Positions 40,601 to 49,379 of a stretch of 64,000 nt of DNA are shown here, piece after piece. The notes under the pieces are model-generated. The model worked only from the letters and a program-made list of their open reading frames with translations, was not told the origin of the DNA and searched no databases. The translations under genes and the position numbers were made by a program. The first letter of the stretch is position 1, and each line of letters starts with the position of its first letter. This DNA comes from Tubiluchus corallicola (taxonomy: Eukaryota > Priapulida > Priapulimorpha > Priapulimorphida > Tubiluchidae), in assembly GCA_030141605.1 (NCBI GenBank), contig JAQGDQ010000080.1, positions 186,001 through 250,000 of the forward strand, read 5' to 3'.

Positions 40601-43600
40601 AAGTTCTGCTATTTTGCCAGAGAGCTGTTTTTATATCCCTCTGCATTTTTAGCTTCCAAGAAGTGGCAAAGTGCATGATTTATATTTTTGTGTTATGTGG
40701 AAAGATAATAAAAGAAGGGCACCAGTGTACATGGTTCTAGAGCATTTTTGATGGATGACTGTGTGCTTTATAAATTGTGCAGGTAACTTAAACTATCATG
40801 CTGATGATGATGATTTATTTTTTAGTGAACAATACATTGCTTCTCATCACTCAAGTTATGTCTCATTATGGTACAATTTTTCTGTTAAATACAAAAAAAA
40901 ACAAATCTTACAAAAGTACACAGTTATCAAATGGTCAGTAGCAATAGCCAATATTAACTGAGAGGTATTCTATGCCACACGTTTTAAGCATAAATAGGCA
41001 TATTTTATTTTTTTAAGGCTGTTAGAACTTGAAGAAGCAGTTGCAGCAGTTGATGTAGCTATTGATTTCAAAACTAAACGTGTTCATCTGGAAGAGCTGA
41101 ATCTCAGGAAGTCTCAAGTTTTAAAACAGGTAGGATTGGCTAAATTAGCTAATGAATTACATTTTTTTATATCTCTGCAATTACAGTTTTTAAAATATTG
41201 CTGACTTTCTATATATTGATTACTTTTATGATAAAAAATGAATTAAACCTTTGGAGTTTGCATATTTATATTTATAGATGCACATGTTACATATATTCAT
41301 AGATATTTTTCTTTGCTTCTAGAATCAGAATAGCTTTGTGAACAGACTTCATGATTTGGATGTTAATGACCTAACTCGATTGCTTGAATGCTACTTTGAA
41401 AAGGTTGTGACGTTGCGAGAGGCAATGCAACAAAAGCAGTTAGAAATTATGCAAGTTAATGTATGCAGACCTACTGAAAATTTATTTTATTTTTATTGAT
41501 TTTATTGACACCCATATATAACATTTACATTTAAAATAACAAAAATATAGAAACAGTATGTGATAAATAACTAATGATACATATAATGGCTGATATTAAT
41601 TTTTATTCTTTTAAATCATTCACAAGTATGTTGCTTCACTATAATTGTTTTACTTATTTTATTTAAAACAGCACTGAAGGCAAAATATGATTGGGTGCCA
41701 AAATGTAGTTTAGACATTGCTGATAACCATATCATATTTAAAAACTGAGTAAAAGCTTTGTACAAGCAAAAGTAAATTGTAGAAATTTTAGCATGACGTC
41801 ACCGATCTCTGGCGCACTGAACAATACACGCGCATATGCAGTAAAACACAAGTGAAATGCTACTGTATCAGAATGTTTTGCAAATTACACCAGACTAAAC
41901 ATTACAGACGGCTAAAAATAATTTTTGAATATATCAAGTAAGGAGGCAATCAGTTTACTTATGATTATCATCTATAAACTATATGAGATCATCCACAGTC
42001 TAGGCTGTACGAACAGTAGGTGTGCCAAGTACTTCCATGAATCCAGTCATGCAGCTAGCTTTAACTTTCTGCTTCTCATGAACAGTAATGCTATTACGGC
42101 AGTTTACTGCAGCCTGGCAGAACAATAATTACGGTAATACATATAACCTTTCTAGCTAAATTTCATGAAAACCATGTTTTAGTGTTTTGTAGTAAGGCAT
42201 TCCAATCCTCTTCGATTGCAGATAGGATAGAACATCCTTTCCTTATGCCTGAAATAAAACCGGTTGGGAAGCAACATGCAGAATAAAGATGCCCGACTGC
42301 ACAAAAATTTACCACAGTCAAATTTTTGAGTATAACAATATTTTTGACATAAAGCTTAACTTTAAATCTTTCTTCTCTCAGTGGGTCCTCATTTACTCAT
42401 TTTACAAAAATGCTAGGTTTTTAAGTGTCTAAAAAGGAGCGCTTTTTAATGTGCTGTATGAAAGGCCCTTCTACTTAATTTTGAGTTTTCTTTTCCTTCT
42501 GAACCATTACACGTCTGTTCAGGCTTAAGTCTTCGCCAGTAAAGTTCAATTGGTAATACCTACCAAGCTGCTTTGCTGTCGAGTTTTTTCTCGTTGATCA
42601 GGCAACCATGCCTAGGAATTCACTGTTCTTTTGCAATTTTGTCTGTTAGAAAATGTAAAAATGACTTTTCTTTGTCAGAAGCATTGTTGGAACAGCACGT
42701 CGGACACAAGGCAGCCTGACAGCGAGACATTTAATATGCAGAAATAATTAGAAAACAAAAAATCAACCACAATAAAGCAGTAGCATGTGACACAAGTGAT
42801 GTCACGCTAAAAATTTTGCATGCTGTACCTCATTACTAAGATTTTCAACTATCCCATATGGTATATTGAAGTGGTTGTGGACAAAGCTATGATTTAAGCA
42901 TAACATTAAAAATGCCTTCAAAATATCAGCATTTGCCTCATTGTAATTTTTCAGTTTACAGTTTAAATTAGTGAATGTTGCTTTATTAAATACTTCTATT
43001 AGATTGAAGTTGGAGAGAAGCAAAAAAGAATTAGTGAACTGGAATTCTCTCTAAGCCGTAGTGCAGCAGAACTTGATAGAAAAGTTACACAAATTCAAGC
43101 TGATTACGAGATGAACACTAATGGTCTTCTTCATTATGTCCACAAATTGGAGAGTGAAAAAGCTCTTGCTGAGCAAAGGTATTGATTAAAAAAGAATTTT
43201 TTATATGATGCTCCATTTTTTTATGTATTAGCAGTTTTGGTGAAAGAGCATTATATAAAAATAAGACGCTTTCTTTGCTTTGTGATTTTAACAGATGTTA
43301 TTTTTGTAGAATAGAAGAACTAGAGTCAAAGCTACATAACTCTGAATCGATGCGTTGGAGACACAAAAAGCAAGGAAAAGAGCATTTTAGGGAAGTTAAT
43401 GATCTGACACCTATAGGTGAGCACTTCAGGCCATACAAAAAAACTGTGCTATATATCTGCACTCATTTTAACATCAGGTTTGTCATTACAATGTCTTTAC
43501 TTGACTCAAATTCAGTGTAAATCAGCCTTGTAAATCCAGCTGTTCAAAACACGGTGGAATTGCGGCTGCCAAAAAGAATTGCCAATATATTGCCAATACA

Positions 43601-45420
43601 ATGACCTTTTAACATAAAAACAATGATTTATTAGTGATTTTAAGAATTGCAAGCAAACATGTCAATCTACTGATTAGCATAAACAGACTTTAAAGAAACA
43701 TTAAGTTTTTTTACATGTCAATTATGTGTGTTTGTAATGTATCCATGTAGTACTACAACCTGCCATCTGCGTCTCAGTTGATAAACTCACTGACTGGTTA
43801 ATAAAGTGATCTCATATTGGTTGATGACGCAACATGGATTGCTGTTCACGCTCAGTAAAGGTGTTAAACTGCTATGTTGTAGAAACATTCAAAATTAGTA
43901 CATTTGATTTTTAACAAAGTCAACTTTATCAGAATAATGCAGGTTTATATCTGGCAGGAGATATGTCTTTCAGACATCACTTTCTAACGATGATTAACTA
44001 CAAAAGTTGTTGGGAATCACATTCCATCCCCGATTAAATCAATTTTGCGAGGATATGATTGGTTTTGATATATTTTATTCCATTAGCAAGCCCAAATTAG
44101 TGTGCTATTCATATGGTATTAAAGTTATTAATCATGTATTTTGTTTCTAGGTGAAATTGAAAATACTGGCATACTGGTAACAGCCAGTTTGCCATTGAAA
44201 GGAAAATGGGACGAATTATCCTTGAAACAATATTCACAGTCCATTGATCACATTCACTGTACAAACATAAGTGAATTTGATCCTGTAATTGATAGTGAGG
44301 ACAAATCAGATAAGTGGGCACCCATTGAAATGTCATCTCGCCCATGCACAGAGACTTCATTTTCGGAAGCTTCATCGTCCAGCAGAAAGCACCGTGTTCA
44401 AGAAAAAGTAAGACAAGAAAGTAAACTGCAACCTGCATCTGTCGCAGATGATGTGCCAAAAGAACCAGATATGTTGGAACAGCCATCTCCTTTAATGTCT
44501 CTTTTAGAAAAAGGTGATTTCTTAAATAATGTTAATGGTACATAAAAGTCATTTAGTTTTTCGATACATTTGTTGGTATGCTTGTTTTTATTGGCTCACA
44601 CGCTTTTCTCTTTCTTTAAATGATTTGTAATTTATTGTAATTTTTTGTTATTTCTTGTCAGGAAGTACAGTTAGCAAAGTGGAGACTTCACCTAAATGCT
44701 CAACTCCTGTCAAACTGCCACGAAAGCAGCTGAGACAGTTATCAAAAGAGGAACTAGACATGAGGCAATCCAAATGGAGTGATAGGTCCATCGTAAGAGG
44801 TGAATTATTTACCATATTTCTAAGTCTGAATAAAGCATTTATGAGTGCAAAATTTTTTGATACTTGAATGGTATAATGGCCTTGTGCCTGTTCTTCATCT
44901 TTCAAAGTAGAAAGTTTTGCATAACATAGTTTTGCTACTTATGCCAAATACTACTTTAATATTGGTACTATGTTATTTTAACAAAAATGCTTTTAAATCC
45001 ATTTTGCAGGTACTTTCTAGATAGATCATTGTTATTTTAAAAACCTGTACTATTAATGTTTTTCTGAGTGTGTTTACATCGAATTTATGAATTATTGTTT
45101 TCATAGTCATTATCACCATTATTATATAATTTGGTTAAAGCAAAGCCATCTTTTTTGAGGAACTTATACAACTTTGTAGAATTCAATTTTGTACAATTTC
45201 AAAAATTAAATCTTACAGTGCAGTACAGTTAAATAAATTCTGTGTTTTCGCTTCCAAATTTATTTTGGGAAAGCAAGTGCATAACTGTTTTATATAATGC
45301 ATTTTAACGGCCAGGGCAATGAAGCTAACGAGTTTTGGATTCTAAATTTAATCATTTAATTATAGCTGTGTTGTAATTTGCTTTTCAGATTCAATTGAGG
45401 TATGTAAGGAAAATACCTAA
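226..45420 (+). CDS. KIF7/KIF27-family kinesin, 5'-partial, 27 exons seen
   Basis: Plus-end-directed motor-family protein of the ciliary and Hedgehog-pathway type. Exons: 226-372, 3090-3164, 3318-3413, 30163-30284, 30594-30695, 31678-31862, 32247-32382, 33537-33680, 33869-34000, 34191-34268, 34607-34824, 35342-35521, 35733-35829, 36234-36337, 36747-36857, 37084-37183, 37965-38065, 38584-38683, 39136-39240, 40267-40481, 41018-41129, 41323-41460, 43003-43178, 43310-43416, 44151-44537, 44662-44799, 45389-45420. All joins keep frame and give 1211 codons plus TAA. The motor shows SSRSH (switch I), DLAGSE (switch II) and [14 protein letters not shown] long coiled-coil stalk follows. KIF7/KIF27 is chosen because the exons at 41018-41460 ([13 protein letters not shown], then [10 protein letters not shown]) match a stretch specific to that pair. 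The N-terminal motor, including the P-loop, lies left of the window. KIF7 and KIF27 cannot be told apart here. A few stalk exon borders, such as 33537 and 36337, rest on weaker splice sites. Confidence 0.9.
5660..7850 (-). CDS. Gene A: secreted ubiquitin-like plus EF-hand protein
   Basis: Four exons on the minus strand, 7748-7850, 6816-7049, 6316-6567 and 5660-5931, join in phase 1 to give 286 residues. Exon 1 is a signal peptide ([19 protein letters not shown]) followed by CGWG. Exon 2 is a ubiquitin-like fold of about 75 residues starting MQIHIKT. It has PPRQQ, DG and YNI at the ubiquitin positions, and ends KKHG without a di-glycine. Exons 3-4 hold two EF-hands: [12 protein letters not shown], and [12 protein letters not shown], whose loop is split by the intron. 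C-x18-C follows the second loop. After about 45 charged residues the protein ends with a hydrophobic run ([16 protein letters not shown]) that could be a GPI signal or membrane anchor. In-frame ATGs at 7871 and 7874 are alternative starts. Function unknown; extracellular calcium binding is inferred. Confidence 0.82.
6816..7049 (-). other. Ubiquitin-like domain exon of gene A
   Basis: A symmetric phase 1-1 exon of 234 bases. Compared with ubiquitin it keeps the starting MQI, the K-T after strand 1, PP and QQ at 37-41, L43, L50, D52-G53, L56, Y59-N60-I61, L69 and L71. It has Ser at the I44 patch position, Thr at K48, Pro at K63, and HG instead of GG, followed directly by more protein. So it looks like a fold module rather than a conjugated modifier. 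Confidence 0.85.
7851..9664. other. Spacer between genes A and B, no gene seen
   Basis: About 1.8 kb of AT-rich DNA inside the kinesin intron. It should include the promoter of gene A near 7851-8200 and the 3' end of gene B below 9665. I see no coding exon, RNA gene or clear repeat in it. Confidence 0.6.
9665..10491 (-). other. LINE ORF1p-like coding exon
   Basis: An intact open frame of 275 codons resembles the ORF1 protein of L1-type retrotransposons: a coiled coil at about 10180-10260, a short IEGI strand as in ORF1p RNA-recognition domains, and a basic C-terminal domain. No endonuclease or reverse transcriptase sequence adjoins it. It is either the last exon of gene B or an ORF1 fragment that happens to be open and in phase. 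Confidence 0.75.
9665..14110 (-). CDS. Gene B: secreted EF-hand protein fused to LINE ORF1p-like exon
   Basis: Four minus-strand exons, 13924-14110, 12387-12614, 11966-12061 and 9665-10491, join in phase 1 to give 445 residues. Exon 1 has a signal peptide ([20 protein letters not shown]), then CGWG and a Pro/Gly-rich stretch. Exon 2 has NNRKDLL and the EF-hand loop [12 protein letters not shown], then the start of a second loop finished in exon 3 ([12 protein letters not shown]). C-x23-C follows. Exon 4 begins Ser/Thr-rich, then a coiled coil, then a LINE-1 ORF1p-like RNA-binding region ([31 protein letters not shown]). Exons 1-3 are supported by the three paralogues. Exon 4 rests on a T-rich acceptor at 10492, the right phase and an open frame across 119 bases upstream of its first Met. 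The exon 2 donor is GTTAGT, weaker than its neighbours. Confidence 0.62.
10630..11170. mobile_element. GC-richer insert in gene B intron 3, probable repeat
   Basis: This stretch is clearly richer in G and C than its surroundings, with runs such as CCCACCGGGAGGAACGGGGG near 10700 and a small palindrome CCCGCTACGGGC near 10890. It lies between exons 3 and 4 of gene B. I recognise no coding domain. Composition suggests a transposon or non-autonomous repeat, but no terminal repeats were found. Confidence 0.35.
13395..13425 (+). repeat. LINE/SINE-like 3' tail with short (CAAT) repeat
   Basis: TGTCAATAAAGATATT is followed by four copies of CAAT, the usual shape of a non-LTR retroelement 3' end with a short tandem tail. 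The body upstream (about 13290-13395) has no recognisable coding sequence. It sits in intron 1 of gene B. Confidence 0.45.
14111..17719. other. Spacer between genes B and C
   Basis: About 3.6 kb without a gene. It holds the putative gene B promoter, a GC-richer block near 15050-15720 with several overlapping open frames but no recognisable domain, and a trinucleotide/hexanucleotide microsatellite at 16907-17035. A TTTATT at 17686-17691, which reads AATAAA on the minus strand, is a likely polyadenylation signal for gene C, about 30 bases past its stop. Confidence 0.55.
16907..17035. repeat. ATA/ATAGTA microsatellite
   Basis: Interrupted (AAT)n passes into about 13 copies of a TAGTAA hexamer. 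Open frames on both strands here (Ile/Val and Ile/Thr runs) are artefacts of the repeat. Confidence 0.95.
17720..17949 (-). other. CBM14 chitin-binding domain exon
   Basis: The last exon of gene C has six cysteines in the CBM14 order, with the FPDP turn before the second Cys, W-x-x-C around the third, and LFDEELMNC before the fifth. It ends with TGA at 17720-17722. Chitin binding follows from the family and is not shown directly. Confidence 0.88.
17720..19420 (-). CDS. Gene C: secreted EF-hand protein with chitin-binding domain
   Basis: Four minus-strand exons, 19321-19420, 18766-19005, 18182-18271 and 17720-17949, join in phase 1 to give 219 residues. Exon 1 is a signal peptide followed by CGCGW. 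Exon 2 has the EF-hand loop [12 protein letters not shown] and the start of a second loop completed in exon 3 ([12 protein letters not shown]). The C-x18-C clasp with EF and FWP follows. Exon 4 encodes a CBM14 (peritrophin-A, chitin-binding type 2) domain with all six cysteines in family order. It also has the aromatic core ([22 protein letters not shown]). The protein should act outside the cell, binding calcium and chitin or a similar glycan. All splice sites are canonical. It is the cleanest member of the four-gene cluster. Confidence 0.87.
19421..21814. other. Spacer between genes C and D
   Basis: About 2.4 kb without a recognised gene. It contains TA-dinucleotide tracts at 19940-19983 and 20011-20035, and a long inverted repeat at 20001-20044. 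A segment near 21520-21630 resembles sequence near 15590-15690. The open frames at 20734 and 21477 match no family I know. Confidence 0.5.
19940..20044. repeat. TA microsatellites with perfect palindrome
   Basis: Two (TA)n tracts. The second lies inside a 44-base perfect inverted repeat whose outer arms are TTGCTCTTCT and its complement. Confidence 0.95.
21815..25278 (-). CDS. Gene D: secreted protein with doubled EF-hand module
   Basis: Three minus-strand exons, 24945-25278, 22529-22783 and 21815-21927, join in phase 1 to give 233 residues. Exon 1 encodes a hydrophobic signal sequence ([13 protein letters not shown]), ACGG, then NNRTELL and a degenerate first EF-hand whose loop has one extra residue. 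The second loop is completed only across the splice ([12 protein letters not shown]), which shows that 25278 and 22783 belong together. Exon 2 also holds a third loop ([12 protein letters not shown]) and starts a fourth, finished in exon 3 ([12 protein letters not shown]). Both even-numbered hands are followed by C-x18-C. The protein ends shortly after the second clasp with no extra domain. Intron 2 holds a TTAA-flanked inverted-repeat element. Confidence 0.8.
21976..22187. mobile_element. TTAA-flanked inverted-repeat element (MITE), 204 bp
   Basis: TTAA at 21976-21979 and at 22184-22187 flank imperfect terminal inverted repeats of roughly 35-45 bases. The left arm has CAGACATCCGGAATGCGTT, and the same 19 bases occur in complement at the right end. 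The centre codes for nothing. A TTAA target duplication is typical of piggyBac-type transposition; the transposase family is inferred only from this. Confidence 0.8.
25279..25554. promoter_or_regulatory. Upstream region of gene D and 5' part of retroelement
   Basis: About 280 bases between the gene D start codon on the minus strand and the retroelement ORF on the plus strand. It must contain the gene D promoter and possibly the retroelement 5' untranslated region. I see no distinct core element. Confidence 0.3.
25603..26526 (+). CDS. Retroelement ORF1, zinc-knuckle RNA-binding protein
   Basis: Gag-like ORF1 of the non-LTR element, about 300 residues. The N-terminus has heptad-like residues ([15 protein letters not shown]). 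The C-terminus has a run of CCHC-type knuckles starting [14 protein letters not shown] and [14 protein letters not shown] third, C-x2-G-G-x-H-x5-C, has lost part of its usual spacing. The frame is open from 25555 without an ATG; the first in-frame ATG is at 25690. The usual role is binding element RNA in a ribonucleoprotein particle. Confidence 0.85.
   Translation: MSGKQTVCQSDFETRISQLSDKLEALDNKMSCSSKPLWSDIVSMPRAENSAKLSTEYKSDDKMKLTKTIYDPSRTVIISNVNDKEIVKSNFSIEKQLSHHFPLTQFDNIRKTAKGMIQVQLKHKEEAKLMIDTWLLSYLGTETSARWPLQNTIGLLRDCDLSLTDDQLLDEISKHYSDVKVDRFKKKDGTVLTLAKVYFNSADDLETAIFDGIPIGNMYCQVEKFIVANKPVQCFNCYKYNHVAKWCKSKTVCGKCSSSHKTSNCSNERVKYSNCGGAHEAWYRECWKYKEALSMRESNKTPSSNIQ
26537..28350 (+). pseudogene. 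Retroelement ORF2 remnant: endonuclease kept, reverse transcriptase lost
   Basis: 26537-27352 encodes an apparently complete APE-type endonuclease: SNVRSL, TETWL, YRSPS, VGDFNAK, LDLIIT and a terminal DHNPI motif. A TGA stop ends it at 27352. The frame then shifts, and 27405-28016 encodes the linker between endonuclease and polymerase ([21 protein letters not shown]). Sequence recognisable as polymerase stops near 27985, exactly where the first conserved polymerase block should begin. 28045-28350 is the far C-terminal Cys/His region ([14 protein letters not shown]). An internal deletion of the polymerase is the simplest reading. First Met codons in these frames are not necessarily real starts. 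Confidence 0.85.
28661..30162. other. Kinesin intron remainder, no gene seen
   Basis: About 1.5 kb of AT-rich sequence between the retroelement and the kinesin exon at 30163. A few short CAT/ATC repeats occur near 29560. No coding exon or RNA gene recognised. Confidence 0.5.
30163..31862 (+). other. Kinesin motor C-terminal half and neck
   Basis: Exons 30163-30284, 30594-30695 and 31678-31862 encode the end of the motor. They carry [32 protein letters not shown], then [28 protein letters not shown] and the neck-linker start [11 protein letters not shown]. Phase 1 of the exon ending at 3413 matches the phase of 30163, so GERLA is followed directly by ESIHIN as in other kinesins. This shows that the two blocks belong to one gene despite the long gap. 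Confidence 0.95.
32604..33004. mobile_element. TTAA-flanked inverted-repeat element (MITE), 393 bp
   Basis: TTAA at 32604-32607 and 33001-33004 flank terminal inverted repeats of about 25 bases sharing GATACACCAAAGCATCCAG. The interior has several imperfect copies of a CCAGCATCTGG-like motif and no coding frame. It lies in the kinesin intron 32383-33536. Confidence 0.85.
37555..37652. repeat. ATC/ATT trinucleotide microsatellite
   Basis: Mixed (ATT)n, (GAT)n and (ATC)n tracts in a kinesin intron. The open frame over it is a repeat artefact. Confidence 0.95.
38291..38410. repeat. Tandem repeat, three 40-bp units
   Basis: Units begin ACAAAG at 38291, 38331 and 38371 and each ends AAATCTAC followed by GT or CT. 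They differ at only a few positions. Located in the kinesin intron 38066-38583. Confidence 0.95.
41783..42817. mobile_element. Possible 1-kb inverted-repeat element
   Basis: The left end reads AAATTTTAGCATGACGTCAC. The right end, complemented, reads AAAATTTTTAGCGTGACATCAC. The interior has no recognised protein. The target duplication could not be fixed. It fills most of the kinesin intron 41461-43002. Confidence 0.5.
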
Positions 45421-47859
45421 AAAACTCTGCATACAAAGAATTTTTCTCACAGTCATTGGACACTGGACAGCACCTACAGAAGTGACTTCTTTTACATGCC
45501 AGTGATAAGACTTACCTCATTAATAGTTTGGCCCTTGAACCAAAGCATAAGATCTAGGTCAATGCGTAAATTTGTGAATGGCAACAAGACTATTATCAAG
45601 ATGCCTAAAAATCAAGGTCAGACTAAAAACTGTTGGGTAAACTAGTCTTTATAGACATAGCACTTGTCTGAATACTGCATCATTCAGTATTTTCATTCGC
45701 TGTGACGTCTTTTTACATGGTAAACCTAATTACTCATTAAAGAAAACCAGGATAATTTTTCATATACTACCCCATTTTGAAGTACTGTAAAAAGTAGGCA
45801 TTTTAACACCTAAAATATTAATACCAAAGTGTTTCTGATAAATAAATAATAGGTTAAAAACTTAATTAATGGCTGACGATCCCTACTAGTGATGACATCA
45901 CAATGAACATAATTTTCAACAGCAAAAATTTTCTACGAGCGTGTTGCACATGTTTGTCAAAGCAAAAATTGAAGTACAGTGCTACTGCAAGATATTCAGT
46001 ATGTTGTACTAAAACTAGGCAAGTTTTAAGATAAAAATTTGAATTTCAAATTTACTGAACTGAGAGGTAAAACACCTGTTTTTGTATAATGGATTTCCGA
46101 GATCCAGGTGCTAGTGCCCATTTAAGTAGCAAATAGCGACATGCAAACATCAAACACTGCCTGTGCGAATGCGAAATTTATATTTCTGTGGTAATTATAT
46201 TTCTTTCACGTACGTTATTTTTGAAAAAAATTGTACGTTGCCTTTTAATATTTTATAGAATAGATTGTTTTGAGCTGTAAGTTAAGATTGGTTCCGTTTT
46301 TCCTTTAAAGTGACAAGCAGCTTAATATAATTACACTTTGACTTGTTGAATGTTGCAGTTACATGTAGTAACAACCGTACCAAAGTCATACACTTAAGCG
46401 AGTTTTTCCTTTTTCACTTGATGAAGGCAATATCCACTAATTGGTTGTTGCTTGTTTGCTGCAACCTTGGATATAATTGGTTGTTGTTGATTTCCTGTGA
46501 CATTGGACATCATTTGAGCAGCACTTACCTATTTACAGGTATTTAGGTATTTATTGATTTGTAATGACCCTATTTATGCCTGTAGGCAGCATGTTTCTAA
46601 GTGGTTAAATTATTTCAAGAAGATTTTTTTTTCGTCATGATTAAGTACAATTTAACTTTCCATCTTCTATTCTGCTAACAGGAATTTGCTTATAAAGCTG
46701 TTGTAATTAATTTTGAGTTTCTTTGCGATGTTATAACAAATATTCACAGAATGCAAATGAAATACAGTCAACAAACGTAAACTAATAGGTGATTCAGCAT
46801 CTAGACGTAATTCATTCCCATCTGTAAAGGCTGGAGTCATTGCTACACATTTTTCAATCATGGGTAATAACTTTACATAGCCGTGTATTATCGCTTTTTC
46901 AAAATCAGTACCGCTCTTGTTAATGTAATTTGGAAAACTTGAATATGTTCTATAAATGTAGCACATTTCAGCATGTTGTTGTTCTATGATCAGTTATTAT
47001 TTGTGTCATTTCATTGTTGTACCAAACCCTTATTTCATTTCAGTTACAGAAGTGTCTTATGTAACATGACTGTAGAAAGATGTGCCGAACTTTAAAATGG
47101 TTTATATCAGGTATTGAAAGTGCATTACATTATGTTTTGTGCCAAAGTTATTTTGTCATTTTGTTTTGTTAATACTCATTATTCTATAACAATTGTAAAA
47201 TGGTTTTTTTGTGTTTTTGTGTAGTTTAGTTTGTGTTGGGTGAATATTAATTTTTATTGAAATACAATAAATAATATAGAGAGCTATTGTTTGATTTATT
47301 GTAGTAATATGTATTGTTGCATTTTTTGCAATGTGTGTAAAATGCATAATGTCATTTGAGCTTACAGATTATTTGCAGTGGCTTTGAATAAAATCAGCTT
47401 TTTTAAATTTTGCCATTTCATTATGATTTTTTGTTTATGATTAATGTACAGTTTATTTGTCTCTAAGTATTGCTTATTGTAAAGAAGTATTTAATTAACC
47501 TTGTTTAGTTTTCTTACACACCCAAATGTTATACCTAAAGTATCGTAATGTTATACAAAAATGAAAATAAGCCAGGTTCAACTTTGTTCTAGAACCAAAG
47601 TTTAAAATGTTGAACATTTGGTGTTTTTTACTTCTGGCATATCAGTGCTTTTTACTAAGTACATGTATCAAACATAACTTGGTAACGAAAACCCAAAATC
47701 ATTTCTCACTACCTAATTAATTATTGGAATTTTGGTTATTATTGATCACTAATCCACTGCTAGAGGCATACATAATCAACACGTTTATTTTTGCAGTTCA
47801 GCACTGGGACAATCTAGCGGGAGGGTGGGTCTACTGTGCATAGATGGTTGTGAAAGGAT

Positions 47860-48100
47860 GCTCGAACCTACCTTTTTATCATGGAGTGTTACAACTGATA
47901 ATGTAATAAAAGCCTGAGATTGTAATAACAAAAAATTAGTGCTCAATGTAATAACAATCATTGGATAATATAATAAATCAACATACAATGTAATAAAATT
48001 AACCGATAATATAATAAAAAACTTAACCCATAATGTAAGACCCAAAAAAATGCATAATGTAACAACCCGAAGTTTAATGCATATTGTAACACCATGTGAC
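47860..48100. repeat. Degenerate array of ATAATGTAATAA-like motif
   Basis: About nine copies of a motif close to ATAATGTAATAA recur every 20-28 bases. One more copy lies at 49134. Units differ by spacer and substitutions. Confidence 0.75.
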
Positions 48101-49379
48101 GGCGTAATGGGGTCGGTTCTTTGGGTGAGGAAGTACCCAAGACCAGACTACTAGCCGAGTGTGATAAGGGCTTATAGCTACGGAGTGCTCTCACGGTGTT
48201 ACTCCTTTAGTCATCAGGCAATTCCTTACGTCTTCATACATAAATAGCAAAAGAGTCAAGCTTAGGTTTAACGATGTATTTTGACATGACAATTTTAAAA
48301 TACTAAGCTAGGTTGTAATACAATGCAAACACGTAAAATGTACATAACGTATAGCTACCTCATTAATATTAGTGCTCTAGCTAAATATTCATACCGTGGC
48401 GCCAACGTAATGGGGGAAATAATGTACAGACGTCCGGTTAGTCGGCGTGTTTCTCAACAAGTCGTTCACCACAAAGAACAAGAAAGGAGTTCCTGACGAC
48501 TGGTATCTGTCGCTCACCACCAGCGTACTTCCACAATTGGTTCAGGAATTCCAAATATCACTAATGACTGACTCGTATGAGAATCCTCTCAAGCAACGAC
48601 TCTAATAACTCGGAGGCCGACTTCCACCACTACGATTGTCTCACCAGGTGTGGTTATCTACCAGTCCATCAAATATGACCACTAATCACCATCTCATAGC
48701 GAGTGTACCACGTTCCTCCATAACAATTACACTGCAACTAGTTTTTGCACCTAGTGCTCTATTCATTAGTGTAATGCGGGAAGGATGAAGGTTCAAAGCA
48801 TCAAACTGCTGATAATCGTTCTACGTTTATCTGGGCTAATTAAAAGGTGAAAACATTTCTACCACCGTTGGTATTTCCACACAGGTAACCTCGAGCAGAA
48901 AATAGGTCAGCGTCAAGCACTATGTGCTTCATAGAATGGGCGATTACCACTGTAGAGGGGGGGGAGCTATAACAAACTAAATACCTGTTACTCAAACGAG
49001 CTGTAAACAGTAAGGTTGCTAATATGAGGTAGTTACGAGCAATAACAGTAATAACAATAGTGGTGCAAGGGCAAATATAGCTCAAACTAATGCTGGTATT
49101 GGAGAGAGGCATCACAGAACACACAACAGCAACGCATAATGTAATAACTAGAAGAATCAATGTTACTCGGCACAATTTTCTTATATATAGTAAAGCAATT
49201 TTTATTTGTTGGAATATGAATGTGGTGCTCATCATTAAGCCAGGGTTTCGTGGCCAAACGCTTCTGCGGCTACCGAAATTTCTGTAAATCTAATAATTGT
49301 CAAATTGTCAATAATTGTCTCAAATCATTCGGCCTCAAAATACTTCATTTAACGAAATCATATGGGTAATTTTCCCACC

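Larger units (their letters stand above)
31863..45420 (+). other. Kinesin coiled-coil stalk and tail exons
   Basis: Twenty-one exons encode a mainly charged, heptad-rich stalk ([40 protein letters not shown]), interrupted by a Ser/Thr-rich acidic exon (44151-44537) and a basic tail exon with [13 protein letters not shown]. The block at 41018-41460 carries the KIF7/KIF27 signature. The exon ending at 44537 has an alternative in-phase donor at 44514. The last exon (45389-45420) has a strong GTATGT directly after its first four codons, so an alternative end is possible. AATAAA at 45841-45846 is a candidate polyadenylation signal. Confidence 0.8.

Noticed and set aside
46667-46966. 99-codon minus-strand frame in the kinesin 3' region
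   Set aside because: No family resemblance or supporting signals; likely chance.
48840-49235. 131-codon minus-strand hydrophobic frame
   Set aside because: No recognisable domain, no splice partners, and it lies in a repeat-rich block.
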